This document shows, one piece after another, positions 55,801-63,460 of a DNA stretch of 64,000 nt. The DNA lies in the NCBI RefSeq assembly GCF_018100805.1, contig NZ_JAGJEA010000003.1:186001-250000 (forward strand). Direction: 5' to 3'. The notes below the pieces were generated by a model. It was given only the letters and a program-made list of their open reading frames with translations. It did no database searches and was not told the origin of the DNA. Each line of letters starts with the position of its first letter. Position 1 is the stretch's first letter. Both the position numbers and the translations under genes were made by a program. The stretch is from Aquimarina sp. MMG016 (GTDB lineage: Bacteria > Bacteroidota > Bacteroidia > Flavobacteriales > Flavobacteriaceae).

Positions 55801-58800
55801 AAATACCAACCGGCCTTGGTTATTGGGTTTACTTCTTTATCGCTATTAACCCAACCACCTTCTTTTTCTACTTTTTTAATTTGTAAGGCAGCAAAAGTAC
55901 CCTCTGTATTGCTCACCAAGTTTATATCCGAATGCAATTGCAAATATCCAGACACATAATCATATTGATTGTTACTCTTTCTAGTATTCACCATATTGAG
56001 TAAAAACTTGAAGAAAATCGGTTTATTTATTTGATCTCCAATATAATTGTCTTTAAAATCTTGTATCAGTTTTGAAGTTACTTCTTGTTGTTCATCACTA
56101 ATCTTTACATACAGATAATTGGTATGATCTCCTTTGTCATATAACGCTGTTTTGTAAAGGTCATCTATAGAAGGGCTAGGAAGATTACCTACTCCCACTA
56201 CCTTGTACATCTGCATCGCTTTTCGGTTCTGCACGTATTGATACTCATCAGACTCTGTTTCTACTTCTAATTTCCCTCCTGATGGTAAATCAATAGAAGT
56301 CAACGTCCAGGCAGCAGAAAAAGCATCTTGTAATTCTTTATCATTTTGCTGTACGTAAGCGAATTCTGGAGCTGTTATTGGATCCTTAATATCACAATAG
56401 GCACCTGTTTTTGGATTAAAATGAACGATACCATCCTCATCTTTTTCTATCCAATCCGAAACAACTGGTTTATAATTACCCCAGATGTCATAGGACTTTA
56501 GGTTATAATCAGGATTAAAGCTATCGTAGTTAAAAACATATGGAGTATGTTTTCCCATTTTGGAAGCTCGATAGGTGAAATACACTTTCTTTAACGTTAA
56601 TTTACCTCCTTCATTACTCAACTCATTAGTTACCTCATTAACTCCTAAATTATTGGGGATTTCTTTGCATAAAGAATAATTATACTCAAAGTAAGCTGAT
56701 TTAATTGGTGATATCTCTGCTAAAGATGGATCGTTATTATCATCTTCATCTTCCAGGCGATCTTTATAAACATCATACTCGGGTTTTGAATATAAATCTA
56801 TGCGGTCAATTTTTTGCATATAAGAAGTTCCTTGCCCTCCGTGCTGATCTGTTACTCCAATCCCATCTTTTCTGTCAGATAAGCGAAAAACAGCTACATG
56901 TGTTTTGGTTTCAATTTTATGAATGTAGGTTAACTCTTTTTCTCCATAAATATAATTCCCTTTTTGATCATAAGGATTGGATTTAAGACCTTTGTTATAG
57001 CTTGCCATATTTTTTTCATAGGGCACTCTCCATTTATAGTTTTGTTCTGCTTTTTTATAATGGAATAGCGTGTAAGTCCCTAAGTCATCCTCTGTAGGGC
57101 CATCTAAACTTCTATCTTCATAATCTGCAGATAAGATACTACTCAATGCATAGCTATGTGCATACGCAGGAGTTGTAACTCGATTAAAAAAATGGTCACT
57201 TTTTTGACCTTCTCTATTACTTTGAAAAATCGGATTATATCTTACCAATCCCGCTGCACAATCAAAATCATCACTACCAGACACATCAAACGTAGCTTCA
57301 ACCTTCTCTTTATTGTAGGCAGATTTTCCAAAATTATAGGTACTTCCGTCCGGTTGAAGCACTTTAATCCCGACAGTGTGATGGTCTAGTACGAATGACT
57401 CATCTCTTTTTTCTATAAAAAAATCATTTGCTGCTTGTATATTGGAAATTTTCTGAATGCTCTGATTTCTTTTGGCTCTTTTTGTTCGTTTAATTTTTGA
57501 TGAAATTTTCTTAGAATTATATGCAACTTGACCACTTCGCTCATAAGTCTTATATTGATAGTTAGGTCTTGCTGATCTACTATATTTACTTCCATCAATC
57601 TCTAATTTAAGAGGCGCTTCTGCTAGTAACTCTTTCGTAAACAATTCTCCATTATCATCCACATCTAGTGATCCCGAAGTTTTAAAATACACCGGTTCAT
57701 ATCCTGGTTCCGTTTTTGTATCTACTTCAAATTGCGGTAATGCTAGATTCTTATTTTTCCAGATTCCTGTAGTTCCTTTAGAATCTGTAACCGTAATATC
57801 AAGAGCCGTATATACTGAATTTCCAGATCCAAACTGAGCTCCAACATTAGCCCCTATACTTTTATCTGTCGTGCTATTATCAAAAACATACCCCACCTGA
57901 CTTCTAAAAGGTCTAAACGTACCTTGGATTCCTTGTCCTTGTAGCGTATACACATCATAGGTATAATTGGTAATAGGTAACACTGTTGTGTGTTTATTAA
58001 AATTTCTGTCTTTTTCTCTATTAAAATCTAAAATTGAGTTCTCATCTCCATACTCTGTATATTCATACCCATATACCGGTAAGCTTTTATTTTTATCTTT
58101 AATCTCCTGATAAGATCCATATCCATCTATTTGTCCTTGGAAATTACCTCCAAAAGCAGTCGGTCCTAATGCAGCTCTAAAGCTAAAACTACTATTGGTC
58201 AAACCCGTTCTTTTTTGTGGAGTTATAGTTGGAGTATTAAAGCTATAACTAAAACCAGAAGATATCCCAGAAGAAAAATCCTTAAACCCCTCTTTTCCTT
58301 TTGCCTGAGTTTGTGTGGAACGGCTTAAATTAAAATTATTCAATCCTTGTCGCGAATTATAAGAAACACCTATTGAGGAGCTATTTGTTATTTCTCCGGT
58401 ATAGGATTCGTTTTCAAATTTGTGTTTCTTGGACATACTAACACTAGGGCTTACTGTCACTCCTTCTGCCACAGAAGAAGAGAAATCAGCACCCAATTTT
58501 ATATTGTCATTTATATCAAATCCAATTCCAAAAGTCGGTTTAAAAGTAATACCCTCATAATTATTATACTGTACCCCTAGTCCAAATTTTAATTTGGATA
58601 GATTTGAGATATCGTCATCTTGAGAATCGGAAGAAGTATTAGTTAATTTTTCACCTTTTTCGTTACCAAAAAAATCAGCACTTAATTTAAAAGCAGAACC
58701 TATCGTTATATTTTTTTTCATATCATTTTCATACACCATCTCATCTCCCTTAAAATCATCAGGGATTCCACGAACCTGTCTATTAATCTGACCTACATTA

Positions 58801-59099
58801 AGATTCCAACCCAGTCCTACCCAGGAGGCTTCCTGATCCATGGTAATCCCAGAATCATACGAAAGGTTTAAAGGATACCCTCCTACATCCATAATAGGGA
58901 TATTGTAATTGAAATTACCTGAAGTTAAATTCACCATATCGGATGTTCCGATTGGTGTAAAGGAATTAAACTCAGGTTGACTAGGTCCACTAGTCAATGC
59001 ATATAACTGTATTGGCTGTAATGTTTGAACAATTAATTGAATAGCCAGATAACAAGCTATCCCCTTCGATAACTTACTAGTTCGAATACTTTGAATCAT
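52818..59099 (-). CDS. Giant SpvB/TcB-like protein, first gene of Rhs operon
   Basis: 2,093 residues; signal-like N-terminus (ACYLAIQLIVQTLQPIQLYA). Residues 45-115 read SFTPIGTSDMVNLTSGNFNY, IPIMDVGGYPLNLSYDSG and WVGLGWNLNVG: the same pattern as the SpvB/TcB N-terminus (S-T-G-x-x-x-Y-x-I-P ... L-S-Y-x-S-G ... G-L-G-W-x-L). A long beta-rich body follows. Near the C-terminus is a thrombospondin type 3 calcium-binding repeat (DIDNDGEDDSTDNCKYTPNA; DYDGDGVGDVCDDD). Similar proteins precede DUF6443 Rhs genes in Bacteroidetes. By analogy it may form the shell part that holds the Rhs polypeptide; this is inference. LytTR-type site a is 211 bp upstream. Confidence 0.85.
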   Translation of the reverse strand: MIQSIRTSKLSKGIACYLAIQLIVQTLQPIQLYALTSGPSQPEFNSFTPIGTSDMVNLTSGNFNYNIPIMDVGGYPLNLSYDSGITMDQEASWVGLGWNLNVGQINRQVRGIPDDFKGDEMVYENDMKKNITIGSAFKLSADFFGNEKGEKLTNTSSDSQDDDISNLSKLKFGLGVQYNNYEGITFKPTFGIGFDINDNIKLGADFSSSVAEGVTVSPSVSMSKKHKFENESYTGEITNSSSIGVSYNSRQGLNNFNLSRSTQTQAKGKEGFKDFSSGISSGFSYSFNTPTITPQKRTGLTNSSFSFRAALGPTAFGGNFQGQIDGYGSYQEIKDKNKSLPVYGYEYTEYGDENSILDFNREKDRNFNKHTTVLPITNYTYDVYTLQGQGIQGTFRPFRSQVGYVFDNSTTDKSIGANVGAQFGSGNSVYTALDITVTDSKGTTGIWKNKNLALPQFEVDTKTEPGYEPVYFKTSGSLDVDDNGELFTKELLAEAPLKLEIDGSKYSRSARPNYQYKTYERSGQVAYNSKKISSKIKRTKRAKRNQSIQKISNIQAANDFFIEKRDESFVLDHHTVGIKVLQPDGSTYNFGKSAYNKEKVEATFDVSGSDDFDCAAGLVRYNPIFQSNREGQKSDHFFNRVTTPAYAHSYALSSILSADYEDRSLDGPTEDDLGTYTLFHYKKAEQNYKWRVPYEKNMASYNKGLKSNPYDQKGNYIYGEKELTYIHKIETKTHVAVFRLSDRKDGIGVTDQHGGQGTSYMQKIDRIDLYSKPEYDVYKDRLEDEDDNNDPSLAEISPIKSAYFEYNYSLCKEIPNNLGVNEVTNELSNEGGKLTLKKVYFTYRASKMGKHTPYVFNYDSFNPDYNLKSYDIWGNYKPVVSDWIEKDEDGIVHFNPKTGAYCDIKDPITAPEFAYVQQNDKELQDAFSAAWTLTSIDLPSGGKLEVETESDEYQYVQNRKAMQMYKVVGVGNLPSPSIDDLYKTALYDKGDHTNYLYVKISDEQQEVTSKLIQDFKDNYIGDQINKPIFFKFLLNMVNTRKSNNQYDYVSGYLQLHSDINLVSNTEGTFAALQIKKVEKEGGWVNSDKEVNPITKAGWYFGRSYLNRVVYSLGGDNYNDDFVSIMDDLGGSLTQIATIFKGPNGKLQEQKCAQQFVPEKSWIRLLNPTGSKLGGGVRVKKIKLHDGWGGMTNNIDNPIYKQFYGQEYSYELENGTSSGVATFEPNGSKENPFIEPFYDEEGDTKKEKLLAPQASNYVEKPIGGSFFPSATVTYSKVTVKNLDRKEEDRVVNKHATGKVVHTFYTSNDYPTLTDHTDINKLTDFKNKSLTILTEKSDSQNHLTLSQGFVVETNNMNGKPRKQEVFAENQEEPISGVEYFYHLDSQGNLKNTLPTIASNGEVREDKIIGVEYEVVNDFRENMSTSNFYGVNANLTAFLAGILPGIVPVPLPVLSENEDILRVATTTKVIHRSGILVETKAFDLGSEVTTKNLAWDADTGQVLLTQTINEYNDQYYNFNFPAYWYYDTMGLASKNLGLAAKLESLDPNYFEVSGEKASDFLTKGDELLLTGINEMLQIPSGKVWVVGMNDSGTGVQLMNAEGMLLDDTFFSDLGIFDLRFKIVRSGRRNQQTASMASLTMMDNPIRDADGNLKNIDSESFNVSESSTLDEDLRIINSSAVVYSDLWESQCECNLPNASLVLDKDEAVAESQVTSLGFNPYLYNVKGEWRAKSSYAYLTSRRMSDNASPRIEGFYKDFRPFYTINNGEWQKSTTVDQDWTFASEVSIYNPYGVELENKDALNRRSSAQYGYGFTLPVAVASNSSYLDMGADNFEDYSSSITRKNGHFNFAKSIEDSGAAINDQYAHTGNNSLLIGAGNEASITRELVGELKEKKDIDNDGEDDSTDNCKYTPNADQYDYDGDGVGDVCDDDARPIITNARITIDDRPGFNYNNKFETKYCHGRLSTFVIQGKPNAVVDYRITMLNYSNRLGWAVLVNEKVALEKEDNSIEKEGQITLDATGFAFVKLDIGIRNKQSNGHSDELVKARFELLHKQERTPLNEGGYPAIIIDATVESQKCEGSSYQDVYIDYASYTPQN

Positions 59100-59310
59100 A
59101 TGTTAATGATTTAAAAGATGTTTATTTATTAGAAATGTTGTTTTTACAAAAAGCGTTGTGTAAAATGATTTTTGTAAAAAGTTTTACCTGAAATAGTGTT
59201 TTTCTGTTTCATGATTCGATTGATTTATTGTATGTGTGTATTTAATAGGTTCAAATCTCTTACTATTTGTTTGTAAAAAAGAGGTCAAACTTTTGAAATG
59301 ATCACTATAC

Positions 59311-59340
59311 TTTCTGAAATGTCAGTTTGAATTGCTGAAG
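59311..59340 (-). promoter_or_regulatory. LytTR-type site a (giant operon)
   Basis: Minus strand: CTTCAGCAA-N12-TTTCAGAAA. About 70 bp downstream of it remains similar to the region after site b (GTATA, CATTT-AAAAGTTT, CTCTTT, GAGATTT). The leader to the ATG at 59099 is long (211 bp) and has no ORF. Confidence 0.65.
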
Positions 59341-59396
59341 TAAAAACGACAAAACTTAACGGTTTGGTCAACAATCACATTAGTAAGAATAATTAG

Positions 59397-60542
59397 CTAT
59401 TGCTTAATTATTTTTTTATTCAACACTTCTCCCATTTTATCTTCAATTCTTAAAACATACACTCCTTTTTGAAGAAAACTTAGGTTAATATAGTTACCCT
59501 CTTGTATTGATAGTAACTGTTTCCCTGTATTATCATACAAGGATAACTTTATATTGTCTTTATCAGTTTTGATAGACAGGTTCTCCTTGGCAGGATTAGG
59601 AAATATACTAATTGAAATTTCTAAAAGTTGATTATTAGGAACTGACAATACATTATTCTGTCTATTCTGGGTAAATAACCAACTCCACATCTCATCATTC
59701 ATATAGGTTTCTGCCCATCCGGCATGTCCTTGTTTACCATAAAAAGTGGCAGCAACACGGGTATTAGGAGCAAAAACACCTTCTTGAGTATCCCAACGCG
59801 TGTTTTCTACCAATTGCATGGTAATATCTCTATTGGCAACATAATAAGGCCGTGGATGATAATCCCAGACAGAGGAATTAGTCCCTGTGAGCTTAGCTAA
59901 TATATCTGCCGTTTTTATAGTATTATTAGTCAATGCTTCATGCCTAACAAATAACCAAGCCGGTAATTTACTTAGCGGTTCTGAATAATCAACTAATGGA
60001 TTTGCGGGAGCAATGGTTACAATTCCTGCTATTAACTCCGGATATTTTTCTGCAAATCGAAGCGTTCCTGTTCCTCCTGCGCTTAAGCCTGTAATGTATA
60101 CTCGGTCCAGGTTAACAGGATAATTAGCTATAGCAAAATCATAAATCTGCTTTACTTGATCTGCTGCGTTACTCGCCCACCATCCTGAACCACTCTGAGG
60201 AGACAGTATGATTGCTTCGTAATCTTTATTTTGAGAATTGATAGTACTTGGTGGATCTTGAGCACGAGTATTATTACTACCTAATAATTCATTCTGTAAC
60301 GCCATTGCAGATCCGTCTCCATTCTCTCCAATACCATGAAGAAAAATTACCAACGGATATTTTTGACCAGAGGTATCGTCAAAATTTTCTGGTAAATATT
60401 CCAAAAAACCATAGGATAGGTTATTATTGATTGACTTCTCCACTATAGTTTGTTCTCCTGGAGTTCCATAAGGAGGTATTTGTGCATTGCTTTTTTGGAC
60501 TAATACAGTGAAGAAAAAAATACTGAAGTATATACGTTTCAT
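59397..60542 (-). CDS. Secreted esterase with type IX sorting domain
   Basis: 381 residues. Signal peptide ending KSNAQ. An alpha/beta-hydrolase of the PHB-depolymerase/feruloyl-esterase type: LVIFLHGIGENGDG (oxyanion region, 64-77), nucleophile Ser154 in TGLSAGGTG, and His in GKQGHAGWAE (about 275). Residues about 305-381 are a T9SS type A sorting domain (ISIFPNPAKENLSIKTDK, then LSLYDNTGKQ and a KGVYVLRI strand), so it is exported through type IX secretion and bound or released at the surface. The ester substrate is unknown. LytTR-type site b is 90 bp upstream. Confidence 0.9.
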   Translation of the reverse strand: MKRIYFSIFFFTVLVQKSNAQIPPYGTPGEQTIVEKSINNNLSYGFLEYLPENFDDTSGQKYPLVIFLHGIGENGDGSAMALQNELLGSNNTRAQDPPSTINSQNKDYEAIILSPQSGSGWWASNAADQVKQIYDFAIANYPVNLDRVYITGLSAGGTGTLRFAEKYPELIAGIVTIAPANPLVDYSEPLSKLPAWLFVRHEALTNNTIKTADILAKLTGTNSSVWDYHPRPYYVANRDITMQLVENTRWDTQEGVFAPNTRVAATFYGKQGHAGWAETYMNDEMWSWLFTQNRQNNVLSVPNNQLLEISISIFPNPAKENLSIKTDKDNIKLSLYDNTGKQLLSIQEGNYINLSFLQKGVYVLRIEDKMGEVLNKKIIKQ

Positions 60543-60631
60543 ATTGATAAGATTGATGAATTTCTATTAGTTTAAATCTCATCATATTTATTGATCAAAG
60601 AGTATATAAACTTTTAAAATGAAACGTATAC

Positions 60632-60661
60632 TTGCTGAAAGACTAATATGAGTTGCTGAAG
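60632..60661 (-). promoter_or_regulatory. LytTR-type site b (esterase)
   Basis: Minus strand: CTTCAGCAA-N12-TTTCAGCAA. A TACTCTTTG box lies 28-36 bp downstream, close to but not exactly at the offset seen after sites c, d and e. Confidence 0.65.
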
Positions 60662-60690
60662 TGAAAAGTTAATTTTATAATCATAAAATT

Positions 60691-60728
60691 AAAAAACCGG
60701 ATTCTTAAACTATAAAGTTCAAATCCGG
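60691..60728 (-). terminator. Intrinsic terminator of lipoprotein gene 60757-61308
   Basis: Minus strand: CCGGATT / AATCCGG with an 18-nt loop and T6, 29 bp past the stop; it separates this gene from the esterase promoter. Confidence 0.85.
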
Positions 60729-60756
60729 CTTCTAATTTATTACGTTTTTTTCTTAA

Positions 60757-61308
60757 TTATTCTACTACAGGTATATATGATGTTAATTCTCCTATATATG
60801 AAACTTTTAATTCCTTAGTAATATCATTAAGATAGGTATATGTGATATCTGCACTAATGGTATAAGCCTCTCCTACTTTGGTAATTTTTATAGTTCCTTT
60901 AGAAGCCGGATCAATACCTTCTACTGTTGCTGAATCAAAATCGCGATCTATATAATATATAATAGGTCTTGTCTCTCTTTTTGATTGATTCGCTACTACT
61001 ATATCTCCACTATAATCAACATCATACTCTCCTTCTAAAGTTCCATCTTCTGCAAAAAGTGTCATAAAAACTACATCTCCTTTTCCTGTAAGATCAAACC
61101 CATCAAACGTGACTGCATCAGAAAGCAATTGTATATCAAATCTTTTATTTCTTTGGGTAAAATTACCTTTGTCTATGGCATAAGCTTCTGTATCTACAGT
61201 AAATTCATTTTTTATTTCTTCAATAATAGGAGTAACCTCATCATCGTTGCCACATGAGATAAAGTTTAATGATAATACAGCTAAAAATAATAGGGTAATC
61301 TTTTTCAT
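60757..61308 (-). CDS. Hypothetical lipoprotein
   Basis: 183 residues; lipobox Cys19 (LNFISCGNDDE). Beta-rich, with EGEYDVDYSGDIVV and a SADITYTY strand near the C-terminus. Similar in size and style to the lipoprotein at 35752 but not obviously homologous. Function unknown. It has LytTR-type site c and an aligned promoter box, and follows the LytTR regulator on the same strand by 128 bp. Confidence 0.75.
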   Translation of the reverse strand: MKKITLLFLAVLSLNFISCGNDDEVTPIIEEIKNEFTVDTEAYAIDKGNFTQRNKRFDIQLLSDAVTFDGFDLTGKGDVVFMTLFAEDGTLEGEYDVDYSGDIVVANQSKRETRPIIYYIDRDFDSATVEGIDPASKGTIKITKVGEAYTISADITYTYLNDITKELKVSYIGELTSYIPVVE

Positions 61309-61331
61309 AATTTTGGGTTTAAAAATTTATA

Positions 61332-61339
61332 CAAATAAC
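61332..61339 (-). promoter_or_regulatory. Promoter-like box after site c
   Basis: Minus strand GTTATTTG, 31-38 bp after site c and 24 bp before the ATG at 61308; identical in sequence and offset to the box after site d. Confidence 0.5.
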
Positions 61340-61369
61340 ATTTTATTGTTACGTTTTTTTCAGGGTAAG

Positions 61370-61399
61370 TTTCTGAAATGCAATTATCAACTGCTGAAA
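61370..61399 (-). promoter_or_regulatory. LytTR-type site c
   Basis: Minus strand: TTTCAGCAG-N12-TTTCAGAAA, 62 bp upstream of the lipoprotein gene and 38 bp past the regulator's stop codon. Confidence 0.65.
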
Positions 61400-61436
61400 A
61401 TGTGGTTTTTATTTCTAATATGATAAGTTAGTTGAC

Positions 61437-62192
61437 TTATATCTGATCGATAAACTGCAATAGCTCTTCTTTTCTTTCTTTAGAAATAGAGACTGTCATA
61501 CCATTATCCATAATAAGGTAGCTACCTTCTTTTTTGATGTATTGTTTAATATGCCCCATATTAATAATAAATGATCGATGAGGACGATAAAAATGAGGGC
61601 GATCCTGCATCATGGTGTCAAAATGCTTTAAAGGTTTACTAATAAGAATTTCTCCTTTAGAAACGGTATATACCTTAGTATACATGCCATCTGCCTGAAA
61701 ACATATAATATCGTCTAACTCCATAAAGAAAATCCCATCGCTTATGGGTAATGCAATCTTATGAAAGCTATTATTTTTGAAAATATGAGAAAGCTCATTG
61801 AGACGATTATGAATTTGATTTCTTCCGATTGATTTTTCTGCCTTTTCTACAGCAAGTTGAACCTGCTTTGGTCGTAAGGGTTTTAACAAATAATCAATTG
61901 CTGAAAACTGAAATGCTTCTATAGCATACTCACTATAGGCTGTAGTAAATATAATCTCAAAAGTTAGATCATCCTTATCCAAAAAATCTAGCAATTGTAA
62001 ACCTGAGTGTTCAGGCATCTCGATATCCAGAAATACAATCTGTGGTCTTTCTCTTTTGATGATTTCAACTCCCGACATTAGATCCTCTGCCTCGTAGACA
62101 GTTGTTACGGTTGGACAATATTCCTCTAGAGTTGTCCTAAGCAATTGTCTTGCTTTTTTCTCATCGTCTATAACTATAGCGTTAAATCCCAT
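61437..62192 (-). CDS. LytTR-family DNA-binding response regulator
   Basis: 251 residues from the ATG at 62192 (family-like start MGFNAIVIDDEKKAR); an upstream ATG at 62237 adds 15 unlikely residues. Receiver domain with Asp9-Asp10, phospho-acceptor Asp56 (VFLDIEMPEHSG) and Lys104 (YLLKPLRP). LytTR domain at about 150-250 (IICFQADGMYTKVY, FYRPHRSFIINMGHI). LytTR domains bind paired direct repeats about 21 bp apart, as in sites a-f around it, so it is the best candidate for their regulator. No histidine kinase is encoded beside it in this window. Confidence 0.93.
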   Translation of the reverse strand: MGFNAIVIDDEKKARQLLRTTLEEYCPTVTTVYEAEDLMSGVEIIKRERPQIVFLDIEMPEHSGLQLLDFLDKDDLTFEIIFTTAYSEYAIEAFQFSAIDYLLKPLRPKQVQLAVEKAEKSIGRNQIHNRLNELSHIFKNNSFHKIALPISDGIFFMELDDIICFQADGMYTKVYTVSKGEILISKPLKHFDTMMQDRPHFYRPHRSFIINMGHIKQYIKKEGSYLIMDNGMTVSISKERKEELLQFIDQI

Positions 62193-62433
62193 ACTTTTAT
62201 ATTCTATAAATAAACTAAGCCTATCTATTGTTTTCAAAAACTTCCCGAAAAATTAATTGTTACAATATTTTAATTTTGACAAAGCAATTCTTTTACATTT
62301 GAAATATCCAGATAACGTTTTCCCCTTAGCCAACTGGTATGTCAAATAGATAGATTCCAATAATAATTATATTGGCATCTTATATTTATAAATTATTACA
62401 TCCGCAAAAATATGAGAGGTTACAATGGTCAGT

Positions 62434-62450
62434 GTTGTCAAAAACTTATG
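62434..62450. promoter_or_regulatory. 17-bp element shared with 33867-33883
   Basis: GTTGTCAAAAACTTATG, 70 bp upstream of the AraC gene at 62521. Possible autoregulatory or cross-regulatory operator of the AraC pair. Confidence 0.4.
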
Positions 62451-62520
62451 ATTTTTTTGTTCATAATCATTTTAGATAAATTTTAGTATCTTCGCATCCT
62501 GATTTTTAGACTTTTACCCC

Positions 62521-63447
62521 ATGAGTTCAAATTATCTGGATCAATATTACAACCTCTTTAGTAATAATAAAAGACAACATCTTAATCCATTGACAAAGGA
62601 TAAGAATTACTTGATGAGGTTTCATACTTTTCTACCGTATTCATATTCAAAAGAACAAAACTCCTTTAGTCTGGTATATTCGAATTCATCTCAGCCTATG
62701 AATTTGATAACACCTAATGGTTCTTCTAAACTTAAAAAAAATCAATTTACCATACTTAATCCAAAGACGGATTGGGAGTTTGTTGCCAGCCAAGAAGAAA
62801 GAATAGATATATTAAGTTTTATTCTATCTGAGGAAATCATGTCTAAATTCAGTTTTTGCACAAACTCATCAGAAACCAAATTATTAGACACACCTTTTGA
62901 TACTGCTAAATACGATTCTTTTTTTATTGAAACTATGTACAAAGCTGATCATAGTGAATCAGGAAGGTTTTTAAAACAACTTTATGCAATAAGCAATACA
63001 TCTACATACCAACTAATGAACCCAGATGAAATTGTATTTGAGCTTTTAGGTATTCTTTACAAAGAACAATCTCAATACAACACACGAATAGAAAATATTA
63101 GAGGAAAAAAACAATCTACAAAAAGAGAAATTTTTAAACGCATCCTAATTGCGTTCGAATACATCAATGATAATTTTGAAGGAAAAAAAATAAATATCGA
63201 TGAATTAGCATTGACATCTGGACTATCAGAATATCATTTATATAGTTCTTTTAAGGCTATATATAAAAAAACACCTCATCAATACCTCAATCACTTACGG
63301 ATGAAAAAAGCTAAGCAATATTTGGATTCTGGTAAAATGACTATTTCTGAAGTATCAGATAGACTACAATTTCCTGATCTAGCATCTTTTAGTAAGCTTT
63401 TTAAAAAAACTTATGGGGTTGCACCTTCTAAATTGATTTACTCATGA
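62521..63447 (+). CDS. AraC-family transcriptional regulator (paralogue 2)
   Basis: 308 residues. AraC DNA-binding region at about 205-308 (LALTSGLSEYHLYSSFK, KTPHQYLNHLRMKKAKQYL, ISEVSDRLQFPDLASFSKLF). Its N-terminal half aligns with paralogue 1 at 34044, including the (F/Y)-M-R-F-(K/H)-T-x-L-P-Y segment and the KADH/NADH...SGR(F/L)LK stretch, so both probably sense related signals. Opposite strand to the island genes. Confidence 0.92.
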   Translation: MSSNYLDQYYNLFSNNKRQHLNPLTKDKNYLMRFHTFLPYSYSKEQNSFSLVYSNSSQPMNLITPNGSSKLKKNQFTILNPKTDWEFVASQEERIDILSFILSEEIMSKFSFCTNSSETKLLDTPFDTAKYDSFFIETMYKADHSESGRFLKQLYAISNTSTYQLMNPDEIVFELLGILYKEQSQYNTRIENIRGKKQSTKREIFKRILIAFEYINDNFEGKKINIDELALTSGLSEYHLYSSFKAIYKKTPHQYLNHLRMKKAKQYLDSGKMTISEVSDRLQFPDLASFSKLFKKTYGVAPSKLIYS

Positions 63448-63460
63448 TAGCGTCTTTGTC

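Noticed and set aside
40148-58000. Many antisense open frames of 60-115 codons inside the giant operon
   Set aside because: They mirror the codon periodicity of the genes on the other strand and show no family signature.
62238-62330. Possible LytTR-type site upstream of the LytTR gene itself (TTTCAAATG-N12-TTTGTCAAA)
   Set aside because: Only 5 and 6 of 9 positions fit the half-sites; not better than expected in AT-rich DNA, so autoregulation is not claimed.
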